A DNA stretch of 64,000 bases from Blastomussa wellsi (lineage: Eukaryota; Cnidaria; Anthozoa; Scleractinia; Plerogyridae), in contig OX393574.1 of the NCBI GenBank assembly GCA_947652115.1, positions 14,310,907 through 14,374,906 on the forward strand, read 5' to 3'. The notes under the pieces were generated by a model. The model searched no databases, had not been told where the DNA came from, and saw only the letters and a program-made list of their open reading frames with translations. Position numbers and translations under genes: made by a program. Of the stretch, positions 26,301 through 38,300 are shown in pieces. How positions within the stretch are numbered: the stretch's first letter is position 1; every line of letters starts with the position of its first letter.

Positions 26301-29300
26301 TCCTTTTGTCCTTCTCTCCTAAGCATTGTCTTCTCTCGGATGAGAGCAAATTGTTTCTCCGCCATTGTGACAATCGAGGCAGCCATGTCTTCCTCATACT
26401 GCTGTTCTTCCCGCTTTCTTCGTCTCGCCTCCAGTCTTTGTCGCGTCATCTCGCGCTGCTTTGCCACAGCGTCCTCCATTGCCTGATGAAAAGGCACGAT
26501 GATAGCCAAAGACGCATTAGAGCGGTTTTAAGTGTCGAAAGTAATTGTGTGTTTACTTTATGTTTGCATTACTTCGCTCTGTGATTGGTTTAAAAAACTC
26601 GCATCACTTTTTTAACCAATCAGAAGTAAAACCAAAACCAACATGGCTCGCGCGCACGTTTTCCCGCGCTTTGTGTCGGCTACGTGTAATTACTTCGAGT
26701 TTTGATTGAGTGACTGGATTGTCTCCGTCCTTTGTGATTGGCCAAAGTTATTACTTTTGTTTTACGACACTCAATTGAAACTCGCTCTAATCTTAGAAAC
26801 TCAAAACACACACGTATTTTACCAAACCCATCAACAGAAGGAACCCGTAAGGAAGTGTGTATGACTAACGATGGAGACGATACAGGATTTAATTTATTTT
26901 GAGACCAAATTGAATTTAACAACGTATACTGCTTGTATGTAGGAAACTTATTAACAACGGATTTATTTCGCAGAAAACTACTTCACAAATTACAGGAACC
27001 ATAAGGAAGTGAGGATGACTAAGAAGGCGAAGATGAAAAATCAAGATGGATTACAATGTGGACAAAGTTTCACGTTGTTCAGAATTTGGCGAGAGAACAA
27101 CTGGAGACTGTTACGGAAGGGGTATTTTATGGCGGGAAAAGAACTGAAAGCTGTGACTTATGACATTATGGCGGGAAAACAACTGGAACGCTTGTGCCCA
27201 TTATGGCGGGAAAACAACATGGAGCTGTTACAGTAGCAGATGCGAAAATTATGGCGGGGAAACAACTGGAAACTGTGACGCATGTGCACATTATGGCGGG
27301 AAAACAACATGGAGCTGTTACAGTAGCAGATGCGTACATTATGGCGGGAAAACAACTGGAAACTGTGACGCATGTGCACATTATGGCGGGAAAACAACAT
27401 GGGGCTGTTACAGTAGCAGATGCATACATTATGGCGGGAAAACGACTGGAAACTGTGACGCATGTGCACATTATGGCGGGAAAACAACATGGAGCTGTTA
27501 CAGTAGCAGATGCGTACATTATGGCGGGAAAACAACTGGAAACTGTGACGCATGTGCACATTATGGCGGGAAAACAACATGGGGCTGTTACAGTAGCAGA
27601 TGCATACATTATGGCGGGAAAACAACTGGAAACTGTGACGCATGTGCACATTATGGCGGGAAAACAACATGGAGCTGTTACAGTAGCAGATGCGTACATT
27701 ATGGCGGGAAAACGACTGGAAACTGTGACGCATGTGCACATTATGGCGGGAAAACAACATGGAGCTGTTACAGTAGCAGATGCGTACATTATGGCGGGAA
27801 AACAACTGGAAACTGTGACGCATGTGCACATTATGGCGGGAAAACAACATGGGGCTGTTACAGTAGCAGATGCATACATTATGGCGGGAAAACAACTGGA
27901 AACTGTGACGCATGTGCACATTATGGCGGGAAACCAACATGGAGCTGTTACAGTGGCAGCAGATGCGCACATTATGGCGGGAAAACAACTGGAAACTGTG
28001 ACGCATGTGCACATTATGGCGGGAAAACAACAGGACCTGTTACAGTAGCAGATGCGCACATTATGGCGGGAAACCAACATGGAGCTGTTACAGTGGCAGC
28101 AGATGCGCACATTATGGCGGGAAAACAACTGGAAACTGTGACGCATGTGCACATTATGGCGGGAAAACAACAGGACCTGTTACAGTAGCAGATGCGCACA
28201 TTATGGCGGGAAAACAACTGGAAACTGTGACGCATGTGCACATTATGGCGGGAAAACAACATGAGGCTGTTACAGTAGCAGATGCGCACATTATGGCGGG
28301 AAAACAACTGGAAACTGTGACGCATGTGCACATTATGGCGGGAAAACAACATGGGGCTGTTACAGTAGCAGATGCGTACATTATGGCGGGAAAACAACTG
28401 GAAACTGTGACGCATGTGCACATTATGGTGGGAAACCAACATGGGGCTGTTACAGTAGCAGATGCGTACATTACGGCGGGAAAACAACTGGAAACTGTCA
28501 CGAACGCGAAACATTAAGGCAGATAGCGCGATATTACCTTATTCTACGAACGCATTTCGATTGTCTGAAATGTTTACCTTTCTCTTAGCATCGTGTTGTT
28601 TTTGTAACACCTCGAGTGCTTTCTGTATTTCCTCATCCGTGGCTCCTGCCAACTTACGAGTTTCTTTCTCCTTCTCCATCTCAGCTTCCATTTCTGCCAG
28701 CTTTGCCTCTTGCTCTTCCTCCAAACGAGCTTCTTCTTCGTCTCCTTCAGCCAGGCTCGACATTGTTGAAGATGGCTGATAAGAGAAGGAAATATCGTAT
28801 TATTGGCGAAGTCTGAAAATTACCATTCCAGCGACTGGTGACAAATTACCTGAGTAGAACGTGCTTCCTTTGCTACCACATCTGAAAATGGTTAGATGTT
28901 CTAGTCTTCTCGAATAAGGAAGATAAAACCGTAGGGGACGTTAAAAAACCCGTATACTCATCGTAAAGAGTAGGGTACGGAGTTCCCGGTGTTGTGGTGT
29001 GGTCTTAAGCCGGCACCTTCGAAAGCTTTGCATATGAGCCTCTGGCTCGGGAGAATTGGGCAACCACTGCCCGCTCTTCGAAGTAAAATTTGCCTATTTG
29101 CCTACAAATTGCTGCCGAAGTGGTGAACTCGTGACGACCGAAGGCGTTATAGCAACGGTAAACGCTATATCTTCGTTTTACCGCAAGGAGATCATCGTCG
29201 GGTCTTCCAAGTGAACGCAAAGTAAAGATGCAAGTAGCAAAATGTATTATCATTCAGCTGCGATCAACATGTTAATACTCATTACCTCGACATGACAAAT

Positions 29301-32300
29301 TCAAGTTGGCATGTGGCGAGAATGAAGAAGCTGATCATTTCAGGAAAACATTTCGATTGAAAACCAACTTCTCCCAGTAGAATTATAGACATTATACGAT
29401 AACCATTGACGGGAATTTTTGTTTCCATCCATGGTTATCTTACCGTCATAGTAGTGCTTCTTTTCCTCACAGGACGGGAACCCATTAAAGTGGCAGCGAG
29501 GTTGTCCATCCATCCTTCCCGGCGTGCCATACGTTGGTCTGTCCTGACGCGCGCCAGCACAGACTCGTCCTGTGAAACCAAACAGCAAGCGAATTCCGCG
29601 TTAATCGGACATTTTGTTACGTACAAAACTATCTTCAAGTAAGCATAAACCATTAAAACAGCAACAAAAAGCCAACCAGGGACGAGGATAGTCGAGACGG
29701 ATGAAAATTACGACTGAACCGTCAAAAACTCAGGAATACCGAAAAGAAATCCAGTGTATAAAGACGGCGAAATACGAGATACAAAAACCCTCAACTTGTC
29801 GCGCAACATCGTTTCGTTGCAAGTTTTGGTCGATGTTTCTCTTTTTCACCTTGCGTGATCAACTTGTCGCGCAACAAAAACATTTGTTGCGGGTTGAAGA
29901 AATTTGTTGCGAAAAGTAGAGCGCGGGTCAACTTTGAGCAACAAATTTTGGCTTTGTTGCTCGTTTTTCATCAAACTCTCAACTTGTCACGCAGCAAATT
30001 TGCTGAAGTTGCGCGACAAGTTGAGGGGATTTGTATCTCGTATTTCGCCGCCTTAAAATAGTTCGCTTCAAGATACGGGACCATGCGCGGAATTTTCCCG
30101 CCGTTTTCGCGCGAGTCGCTTGTGACCTTGACTGACCTTGTCAGCACCAAGAACATTCCCAACGGCGTTGCTCTCTGACGTTTGCTTCTCCTGTAAATCT
30201 GCCATGAGAAGAACAGAGATTTCGTCTTGGAGTTTGTCTTCGTCGATGCCTTTAGACAGTAACTGTGCTCGCTTGCACTCTGTCTGAAGGATCAGCGCAT
30301 CTGAGAGAAGTTTCGTTTGCTTCGCTCGGCTCTCGGCGATGCGAGCTGCGTTCATCTTCTTCTCTTCCTGTAAAGATTGGGATAAACTTAATTGAAATCT
30401 TAAAGTCTGCGTTCGAGCTTATCCCAGTTTCCGTAGCATGAAGTGGCTAGGAGTATTTCTACCTCCCCCTCCCCCACCCCTTCCTGATGGGATGCTAGTC
30501 CATCGCAGAGTTACCCCCAACATTAGTTCGTGTAATTTGTTGAAAAAATGTTCAACAATGACAAGCAGTATAAACTGCTGAATTGAATTTCCCATCAACT
30601 GGAATGTAGCATTAGCTTGCCAAAATGATCCCTACAAACAAGACCTTCTTATGGCTTGTCACGTAATATTGTTCGTTAGGATTGCGTGACATGACAACAA
30701 ACGTTTGTTGGTAAAACTGTGGAACCAATTACGTGACGAACGTACAAACTCAGACAGGAAAGATCACGTGACAGCATAAAGCTCTGACTTGAAGGATAAC
30801 TTGAAGAAGCAGCCAAAAAAGACGAAAACATTTCAAATAACCTCTGTTTGTAGATCATCAGGTACTGCCTGCATGGCGTCCCTAACTGCGTCCATTCTCC
30901 AGGCTTTTCTCTCAATAGCTATCTCGTCCACGCGGTTTAATCGCTCCTCTTCGCTCAAGTACCTCGCCGCGGCTAGAGCCTCTTGATCTGTTTCAGCTTT
31001 CGACAGCAGATCTGTTAGTGCCTACGAAAAAAAAAAGAGATACGACAATATGAATTGTTAGCTATGGGAATTTGTTTGTCTATCTCGACAACATCTCCTA
31101 GTTGATCATTTTCTTACTCTCATCACCATGCATTAGTATTGTGAGGAGAAATTAGACGATCATCATTGTTGATCATTGATCATAAGAAACGCGAGAATGA
31201 TTCACATAGACCAACAGCAATGCTTCACTTTCAGTGTCCTTTTATTCTGAAAACCGTTTCTATAACTATAAGCTTCAAACTGTAAAGATTGAATTTCGTA
31301 TTTTATGCCGTCAGAGTATGCGTAGAGACTTGTAACATTCAGAACTTGTTTGCTTCTGTTTATTTAACAGCTCGGCGCAAGGTGTTGTTATTTAAAAATG
31401 AAAACTTCCTTCACTCCAGAATCTCTCCCGGACCATCCTCTCCCAACCCAAAAATCATCCCAAAAAGAAACTTTAAACAAATATTAGCCCTGTTTAATGG
31501 CTCAATAACTTCGGCGGCTTTTCGATTTCTTTTTCCTCTCCAGAAACTCATTTCTACGTCAAATAAGCGTACACGAATCGTACCTCTTGTTCTGAGGCGT
31601 GCTTCCGCTCCACCTCATTCAAGATGGCTTCTTGCAGTAGTGCCAGTCCTCCTTGTTCCATATCCAGCGCGTTTCTCTTATCAATCTCGCTGTCTTCAGC
31701 CTGTTCCTTCAATAGTTTCTCTTCAAGCTCTTTCTGTGCATCTTCTCCAGATATTTCCTTCTTGGCTGCTCGGCGAGCTTTCATGGCCGCGATGCGTTCC
31801 CGGGCGAGTTGTTCCTGGCGCGCACGGTCCTTTTCATAGCTAGAAAGAAACGACAGATAATTTTTTTAAATTCCTTAAAGGGAACCTCGGCTCTTGAAAC
31901 AAGTTGACGTTAAGTTATCTAAATAGTGTCTAAATTACAAATTTTACTGGATGAGGGAGATGCAACATTTCATACTCATAAAACGAGAAAAAGATTATCG
32001 CTGTGCGTTGTCTTATTGTTTCACACAAAAGAACCTCTCATTAATAACAATAAGGACAACGCACTGACGTCATAAAATCCAACATGGCGGCGCACGGGAA
32101 TTTTAAAAGCGATAATCTTTTGCGTTTTTATCATTATGAAATGTTATATCTCCGTTGTCATGTAAAATTTGTAACTTAGACACTATTTTAGCTTCCCTCT
32201 AACTTAGCTGCAAAATCGTGTGCCACGAACGGCATAAGTGGAAAATAAGAGAACGACGAGGTGAAATAAGGATAAATTATGATTTTTAAAGTATAACATG

Positions 32301-35300
32301 ACAACTTACTTTGCCTCTCTAGCAGCCCGTTCTTGCTTTGCCAATCCAAGCAAAATGGCGGCTGTATCGAAGTTGTCTTCTTGTTTGAGTCTTCGCTGTT
32401 CTCTTCTCAGCTTCGCAAGTTCCAGCTGCCGTTTTCTCTCGCTACCAAACCTCGCATCCTGGTCACGGAGGGCTCTCAGGAGAGCTTCTTTTTCCTCTTC
32501 ATATTGCGCCTGGTGATATAACAATAAAAAATAATTATTAAATTAAGGTGTGACTCGGAGAATTTTATAAAGTCGCAGAGGGAAGGTGGAAATAGGGACT
32601 AAGGAGGAGGGGGAGGGGAAAATGGGAAAGAGCAGGAGGGGAGGGAAAAATTGGAAATAGGGGAGGGGAGGGAAAATGGGAAACAGGGGGAGGGGAAAAT
32701 TGGAAAGAGGGGGAGGGGAAAATGGGAAAGAAGGGGAGGGAGACGGAGGATTGGAATGGGGATGGGATGGACAAAGGAAAGGGGCGAAAAGAGGGAAGAA
32801 AAGAGAGAATTACGAAAGAGAGGAAATGAAATGGGAAAGGCAGGGGAGGAGAGGTGGGTACGGGGGAAGACGGGAAAGGAAGATAGGGGCAAAGAAACAA
32901 GGAAAGAGGTGTAAGCGGAGGAGGGGGGGGGGGTGGTAAGTAGGGGAAAGAGGGGGCCTTACCGACAAGTCATTCAACAGCGTGCTTGTTGTGACTTCCT
33001 CTGTATTAGTCATAGATTCTTCGATCAGTTGATTCAATACTTCGGCATCCACAGCATCAACGCCTTCAGCTTCCACCTGTTCTAGCGCAGCCATCTCCCC
33101 TTCGTTGACTTCACCTCCTTCTTGTTTTAACTTGCGGAGCTGCTCGAGTCGTTCTTGTAACCGCTGTTTTTGTTGCGCTTTGGATTCGCCCATTAGAGCT
33201 CGCAGGGCTGCGTCATGTTTCATTCCCTCGCCAAGCAACCTGTTTTGGAAAGAATAATGATGGATTCCAATAAGGGTCGTAAAATCAAAACTTAAGAAAT
33301 CGAAAATAAACCAACGGGAAACAGAAACAAAGTAACCCGTAACCCGCGGGAACGCACGCACCCTTTGACAAACGCGGGAAACATACATGTATAGCAAGAA
33401 GCTAGCGCGGCAAAAGATGTAACCAGTGGCAAGCGCGGGGAAACGCGGGAATACCTGTTATCAGTAAAAAGCGCGGGAAAGCAGGTTACCAGTTAGAAGC
33501 GCGGGAAAAATGCAGTCGATGAAAAGCGCGGGAACGATTGCACTTTTCTAAACTAACCTCAATACAGAAAATAACCCACTGACCTGGAAGCCTCGTCTAG
33601 CTTTCCCTCTTGTCTGAGCCTTCTCTCTTGTAATTTAAGCTTCAGTAACTTAGCTTGCCTCTCCCTCTCGGATAACGCCGCCCACTCGGCTGCTCCCACC
33701 TGCTTCATAAGGGCTTCTGTCAGCAGTTTGTCCTTCAGGGCGTCATATTTCTGTTCCAGAGCCTCTACTAGTTCTTGCTCTGGAGACTCCTCGGCAGCGG
33801 AGCGGGCCTGGTTCCTCTTCAGGCCCAGGACACTGGCGGCCAAGTTATCGTACCAACGCTCTTGACAAGCCATAGTGTGGACGCTTTGAAGTTGTTTGAG
33901 TACCATGGGATTCTGGGAAAGAAATTGTACTTTTAATATACAGATGGCTTAACAAACATTTTTTAATTCTTAGCTGGAAAAAAGTTAGCTCTTTCGCCTC
34001 TAACAGTACGCACAAGGTTCCAAACGCAGTGAAAACCTCAAATTTCATATTCCAAAACAAAGGATAGCTATGGATTCTACCACAGAACTAAACCTCACCC
34101 CGGGCCTTCTGGCTCTTATTCAAGCGACATTGGACGCATTTCGCCTGGCCCAGAGGTTTTCTTGTTTCTTCTAAAATGAGGAAAGCCGGCGAGAGAAGAA
34201 AACGAGGTTTTCTCGCTCGTCGCTTCGCGATTCAATTTCGCCAGTTCTTAGCTCATTATCTCAGCTTCGCGGCCCTTTGATCGAAAAAAACCCCAATTGA
34301 AAACTCCTGGATCCAGAGTAGTTGGAAAGGTATGTCTTATAAGATTCAAAACTTGCCTTTGAAATAGGAAGAAATTTTGAAGCGCATATTTGCCAATAGA
34401 GAGTTGTTGCTTTACAAGCGGATTTGGACCCCCACCCCACATAGGTAGCGTTGGACCTCCCATCGTAGTAGTGCCCAGTGTTCACACTCTAAGGTTTCAG
34501 CCAAAGACGTAAAAGTTGAAACCACACTAATCAAAGGAAATATGACGATCGGTGCTCATGGATTCTGCACGGTACCTTGACAGCGAGATCTCGCATCAGA
34601 TATTCAGCTTCTTGATCCTGATGCTGCTGGAGAGCGGCCAATAGCGACACGGCATCGTCACCCGACCCCAGTTCCTTTCCTTCCGCTGCAGCCTTCCGAC
34701 CCAGTTCCTCGCGGACCAGTTCAAGCTTCAAACCAACTCCTTCCCGCAATATAGCTTCCTGTTCGTCAGCGGTCTCTGTCATTTCCTCTGACCCAGACTC
34801 CCGCCATTGTTTTCTCAATTCCTTGAAAATTAATTCAAATCATCAAACTTTGAGACAAGCAGGAAGAGAAATGTCTTTAAATTGTACTGAAATTATACGA
34901 AACGAAATGAAACTCGGTGTTATTTGTTAAGAGGCAACCACAGCAAGTCTTGGTACGGTACGGTACGGTGCGGTAGAGGCGATTAAATGCGCACAACGCA
35001 ATAGACTACCATCAGACGAGAGAACTTTTAACACCTACGTTAATGTCTTGTTACTACATCTGAATCAATCACCTTAAGCTATTTTACTGCCTTAGAACTT
35101 CTTTCCAAGTGCTACAAACCTTTGCCTGCATTTCCGAGTTACAACGCATGAAAAGCATGGCGTTTACCTGTAATGCCTCGCATATGGCGATTTCAACCCA
35201 TAAAACACCATCTACATTTTGTGTGAAGACTATTTTGCCAACCTCGGGAATTGTATTTTTATCTATTTCTCATAAAGTCAGTTGATAAACTCTTTCAGCG

Positions 35301-38300
35301 CCAAAGTCAGTTTTTGTTGACATTTCGAGGAGCAGTCAATGAACCATCTGTTACGTCATCAATTTGCACGGCAGCAGATTTTGGTGAAAAGCAACTGATA
35401 AGGCTAGGTTTGAACTTTTCACAGAACTAATCATTTTGTGTATTGGCTGCATTCTGACAGAGCTAATCGAGAAAACACAATCAGTTTTTGGTGCAAAATC
35501 GGTTCTTAAACACCTCTGTAATTGATCAAGGTCCCGAGGACGAGAAAAACGGAAGGAAAAGGAGCAAAGAAACAAAATGGTAACGTTTCCGCCCAAAGTA
35601 CAAATTTTGGCTATGCGCATGCATCAAAGTAAAATTGTACATTTTTACATGGAATCTTCATCAAAATCTCGCTGTGGTGTGAAAAAGTGCTTTTTAGGAA
35701 AGTTTACCGAAATTCAAACCGTAGCAGCAGAAATTGTAATCAATTTAACGGTAAAAAAGGCGTTTTTTGGAGAATTTCGGCGGTAAAAGGGTTATACAAA
35801 CCTTCAACTCAAAGAGCCTTTCCTGTTGTTGTTCTTTTGTGAGTTGTTGCGTAGTTTTTCTGAGGTCACTTTCGTTTTCTTCGCTGATCAAAGTTTCCAT
35901 GACAAACATCTCGCACAAATGTTTGCGTTCCATTTCTTTCAACACTGCCTCCTGTGAGATATATCACAAAAATGATGAAAACTGAAACCAAACATTAGCA
36001 AGTACCACCCTAGCAAATCTTTCCTCGATCAATAAACAAAAAACTGTATAAAATAACAGAAAAACGAGCAAAATATGAAAACGCAGGATCACACTCCATA
36101 TTGTAATCCATATCCATTCTGAACATCGTTAGCCATGCTCATTTTCCAATGGGTTCCTATTACGTGTTGAGAACTGCTCTACAAATTCAAACTAATTTTG
36201 TTTGATTGTCTACGCCCTAAAAGCTTTAAAGCTTCTGGAATTCATGCTAATTGCGTTTTCGTTCCGTCTCAGCTAATTAAGAGCAAACTGCCATCCTTGT
36301 ACGTTTCTAACGCTATATACCTGCAGTGCGCCAATGTTTGTACTGGAAACTGGCATTGGTTTTCTGCCAATCTCCAAGGTTTTCAGCTTTTCCTTTACTT
36401 TACTCATTTCTGATTGGTCCTTTTGTTGCCACGTGACCAGCCTCCGTCGAGCCAACTGCTTCTGCCGATCTTGATCCTGATTGGAACTGTGACAAAGATA
36501 ATTCATGATTAGCTTCAGTCGATGCAATTGCGTGACGCGTGATGTTTTGTGTCATATCCAGAGAGTCACGCAAAATTCTAAACCTATGTCCCCTATCATG
36601 AATTTTCAGCAGCTTCCCCACCCCTCCGCCCCGTCCCTCAACTCATTCAGCTGATAGTCCCAGCAGAGGGAGGGGAGGAGAGGATTGTTACCCAGGTGAG
36701 TTCTCTTAACACATTTTCTTAGGGGGTCCAGGTTGGGTTCGCAATGTTATCAGAAGCAGAGATATAAATTCTTCTCAAAGATAAGCAGAAATGCTTACTT
36801 GCTATCCAAGTTTAAGTGGCGCGCTTGTGCAAGACCCATCACTAGAGCTGAAGGCTGGAATGTGTTCTCTTGCAAAGCTTGCCGCTCCTCGCGGCGCATT
36901 CGCGCCAGCTCTGCATGGCGATGTTGTTCGTTTTCAAACTTGGTATCTGCTCCTCGCATATCTGCTAACAAAGCTTCGGTTTCACTGTTAAGGCGATTCT
37001 AAGGAAAAGAAATTTACAAATGTAAAATACCTAAGACAACCAAAACACGCTCTGCCCATGAAAAAACCCCTCAAAATTTCAGACACAAAAAGACCTCTAA
37101 AAGAAAGTCTCCAGCTGCCCCGAAGTGAAATAACCATACAAGGCGCTCAAGGCGGTAAGGCGGGAAAATACGAAAGAGAGAGAGAGTTCGCATCAGTCCC
37201 ACAAAGCCACGTGCAAAATCAATTCCACAACTCAAAGCGCACCGCGTATGACAGTCCCACAAAGCCACGAGAAAAATCAATCCCACAACCAAAGCGCACC
37301 GCGTGTGACAAAGAAGAGAAGCCTACAGACGAGCCAGGTACGTATACAAGTTCGCATACCTCAAGGTCTTGCAGCGTGTTTCCAGTGGATTTATTAAGCG
37401 TCTCTTGTTCTGCTTGGGCGTCGTCCTCAGCCTGAAGTTTAGCGATTTCCTCATCGGCCATTCCCTGAGATTTTCTTTCTTCGTGTTTCTGTTCTCGTTC
37501 AATCTGACGTTGTTTCTGCTGAGTTCCGTTGTCGCCCATTAAAGACATCAAATTAATAGCTGTCATTTCACCCAAAAGCTTTTGTAGTTCGTCCTGTTTG
37601 CCTGCGATTAGGTACAAGAATGAAGTCAGGTGTAAGAGAAATTTCAAAGCTCTTTCAAAAAAAAAAAAGCCGGACTCAAAGAAACTGGCAAACTGGAAAA
37701 GACCAATTTAAGTAAGTACGTTGACACTCTTATGCAATAGAAGCTCTCAAGATTGAAGACAACATTTTGAGTAAAAGTGTGTAAGTGATTCTGAAGTTGA
37801 TTTATTTTCGTAAAATTGATTAGAAATTATACATTTTAAACGTGACCGATATCTGAAGTAGTGTATCGAACACTTGAGACAGTGTTTCATCGGGATAATG
37901 TCCGAAACACTGAAAAGAGGGTTGAAAATACAACACACAGTGGAGTATTCATTTTTGACGAAATTCGAGGTGTTTGGGTAGCCGATTAAACACTGATATC
38001 TTCTCAATCGGAAAAAAAAACTAAGGAGTAAATGGAGAAATAAAATCGCAAAAATCTATGCTAATTAACAACGAGTATCCAAACCTCCGTCACGGTAACG
38101 ATTTTTTGCTGAAAGGATTACGCTTCAAAACAAACATGACGTTATTGGTATATGACGTCATGCCGCGGTGACAACATGCGTGCTACCTTCTTCGTGTAAC
38201 GCCTGAACTTTCAATTTCATCTGAGCTAATCTGGTGAAGCGGTCATTATCAGAGAGTGCAGCCCACTCGGTCACTCCAACCTGCTGTACAAGAGCGTCAC

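Larger units (their letters stand above)
23361..29569 (-). other. C-terminal tail (exons 32-39, 460 aa)
   Basis: Exons: 32 = 29,444-29,569; 33 = 28,578-28,775; 34 = 26,297-26,482; 35 = 25,912-26,079; 36 = 25,391-25,537; 37 = 24,943-25,056; 38 = 24,139-24,369; 39 = 23,361-23,573. All junctions are phase 0, so any exon could be skipped without a frameshift. Exon 32 (WMDNLAATLMGS) resembles the start of module 5 (WYDNLAASVLGL), as if a sixth module had begun and degenerated. Exons 33-38 are charged helices (for example EEEARRKKEEEEEEYKKK). The last exon ends in an unstructured Ser/Arg/Gly/Asp-rich terminus with SRKRERRRS. The exon 35 donor GTGCGA is weak. Confidence 0.78.
30137..33912 (-). other. 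Module 5 (exons 26-31, 491 aa)
   Basis: Exons: 26 = 33,584-33,912; 27 = 32,963-33,239; 28 = 32,310-32,509; 29 = 31,584-31,839; 30 = 30,842-31,021; 31 = 30,137-30,367. End phases 2, 0, 2, 0, 0, 0. Signatures: KYDALKDKLLTEALMKQVG, AAEWAALSERERQ, RLLGEGMKHDAALRALMGE, DQDARFGSERKRQLELAK, AAILLGLAKQER, RARQEQLARERIAAMKAR, EAILNEVERKHASEQE and VLLMADLQEKQTSES. This is the longest module because exons 27, 29 and 30 carry extra acidic helical sequence. Confidence 0.85.

Noticed and set aside
27160..28188. Open frames of 284-342 codons on both strands
   Set aside because: They are frames through the 90-bp minisatellite, stop-free only because the unit length is a multiple of three. They lie inside an intron of a well-supported gene.
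28850..28881. Possible 32-bp microexon with good AG and GT flanks (reads DVVAKEARSTQ)
   Set aside because: It needs phase 1 at its start, but exon 32 ends in phase 0; including it would put TAG in frame. Exon 32 joins exon 33 in frame without it. It could belong to an alternative isoform with another exon 32 donor.
31289..31843. 184-codon plus-strand open frame
   Set aside because: It is antisense to exon 29 and intron sequence, with no recognisable domain. The minus-strand exon has flanking splice sites and fits the repeat module.
32565..33397. Long proline/serine-rich and glycine/lysine-rich frames
   Set aside because: They are compositional products of the polypurine intron. Only the 32,963-33,239 part (exon 27) is supported as coding.
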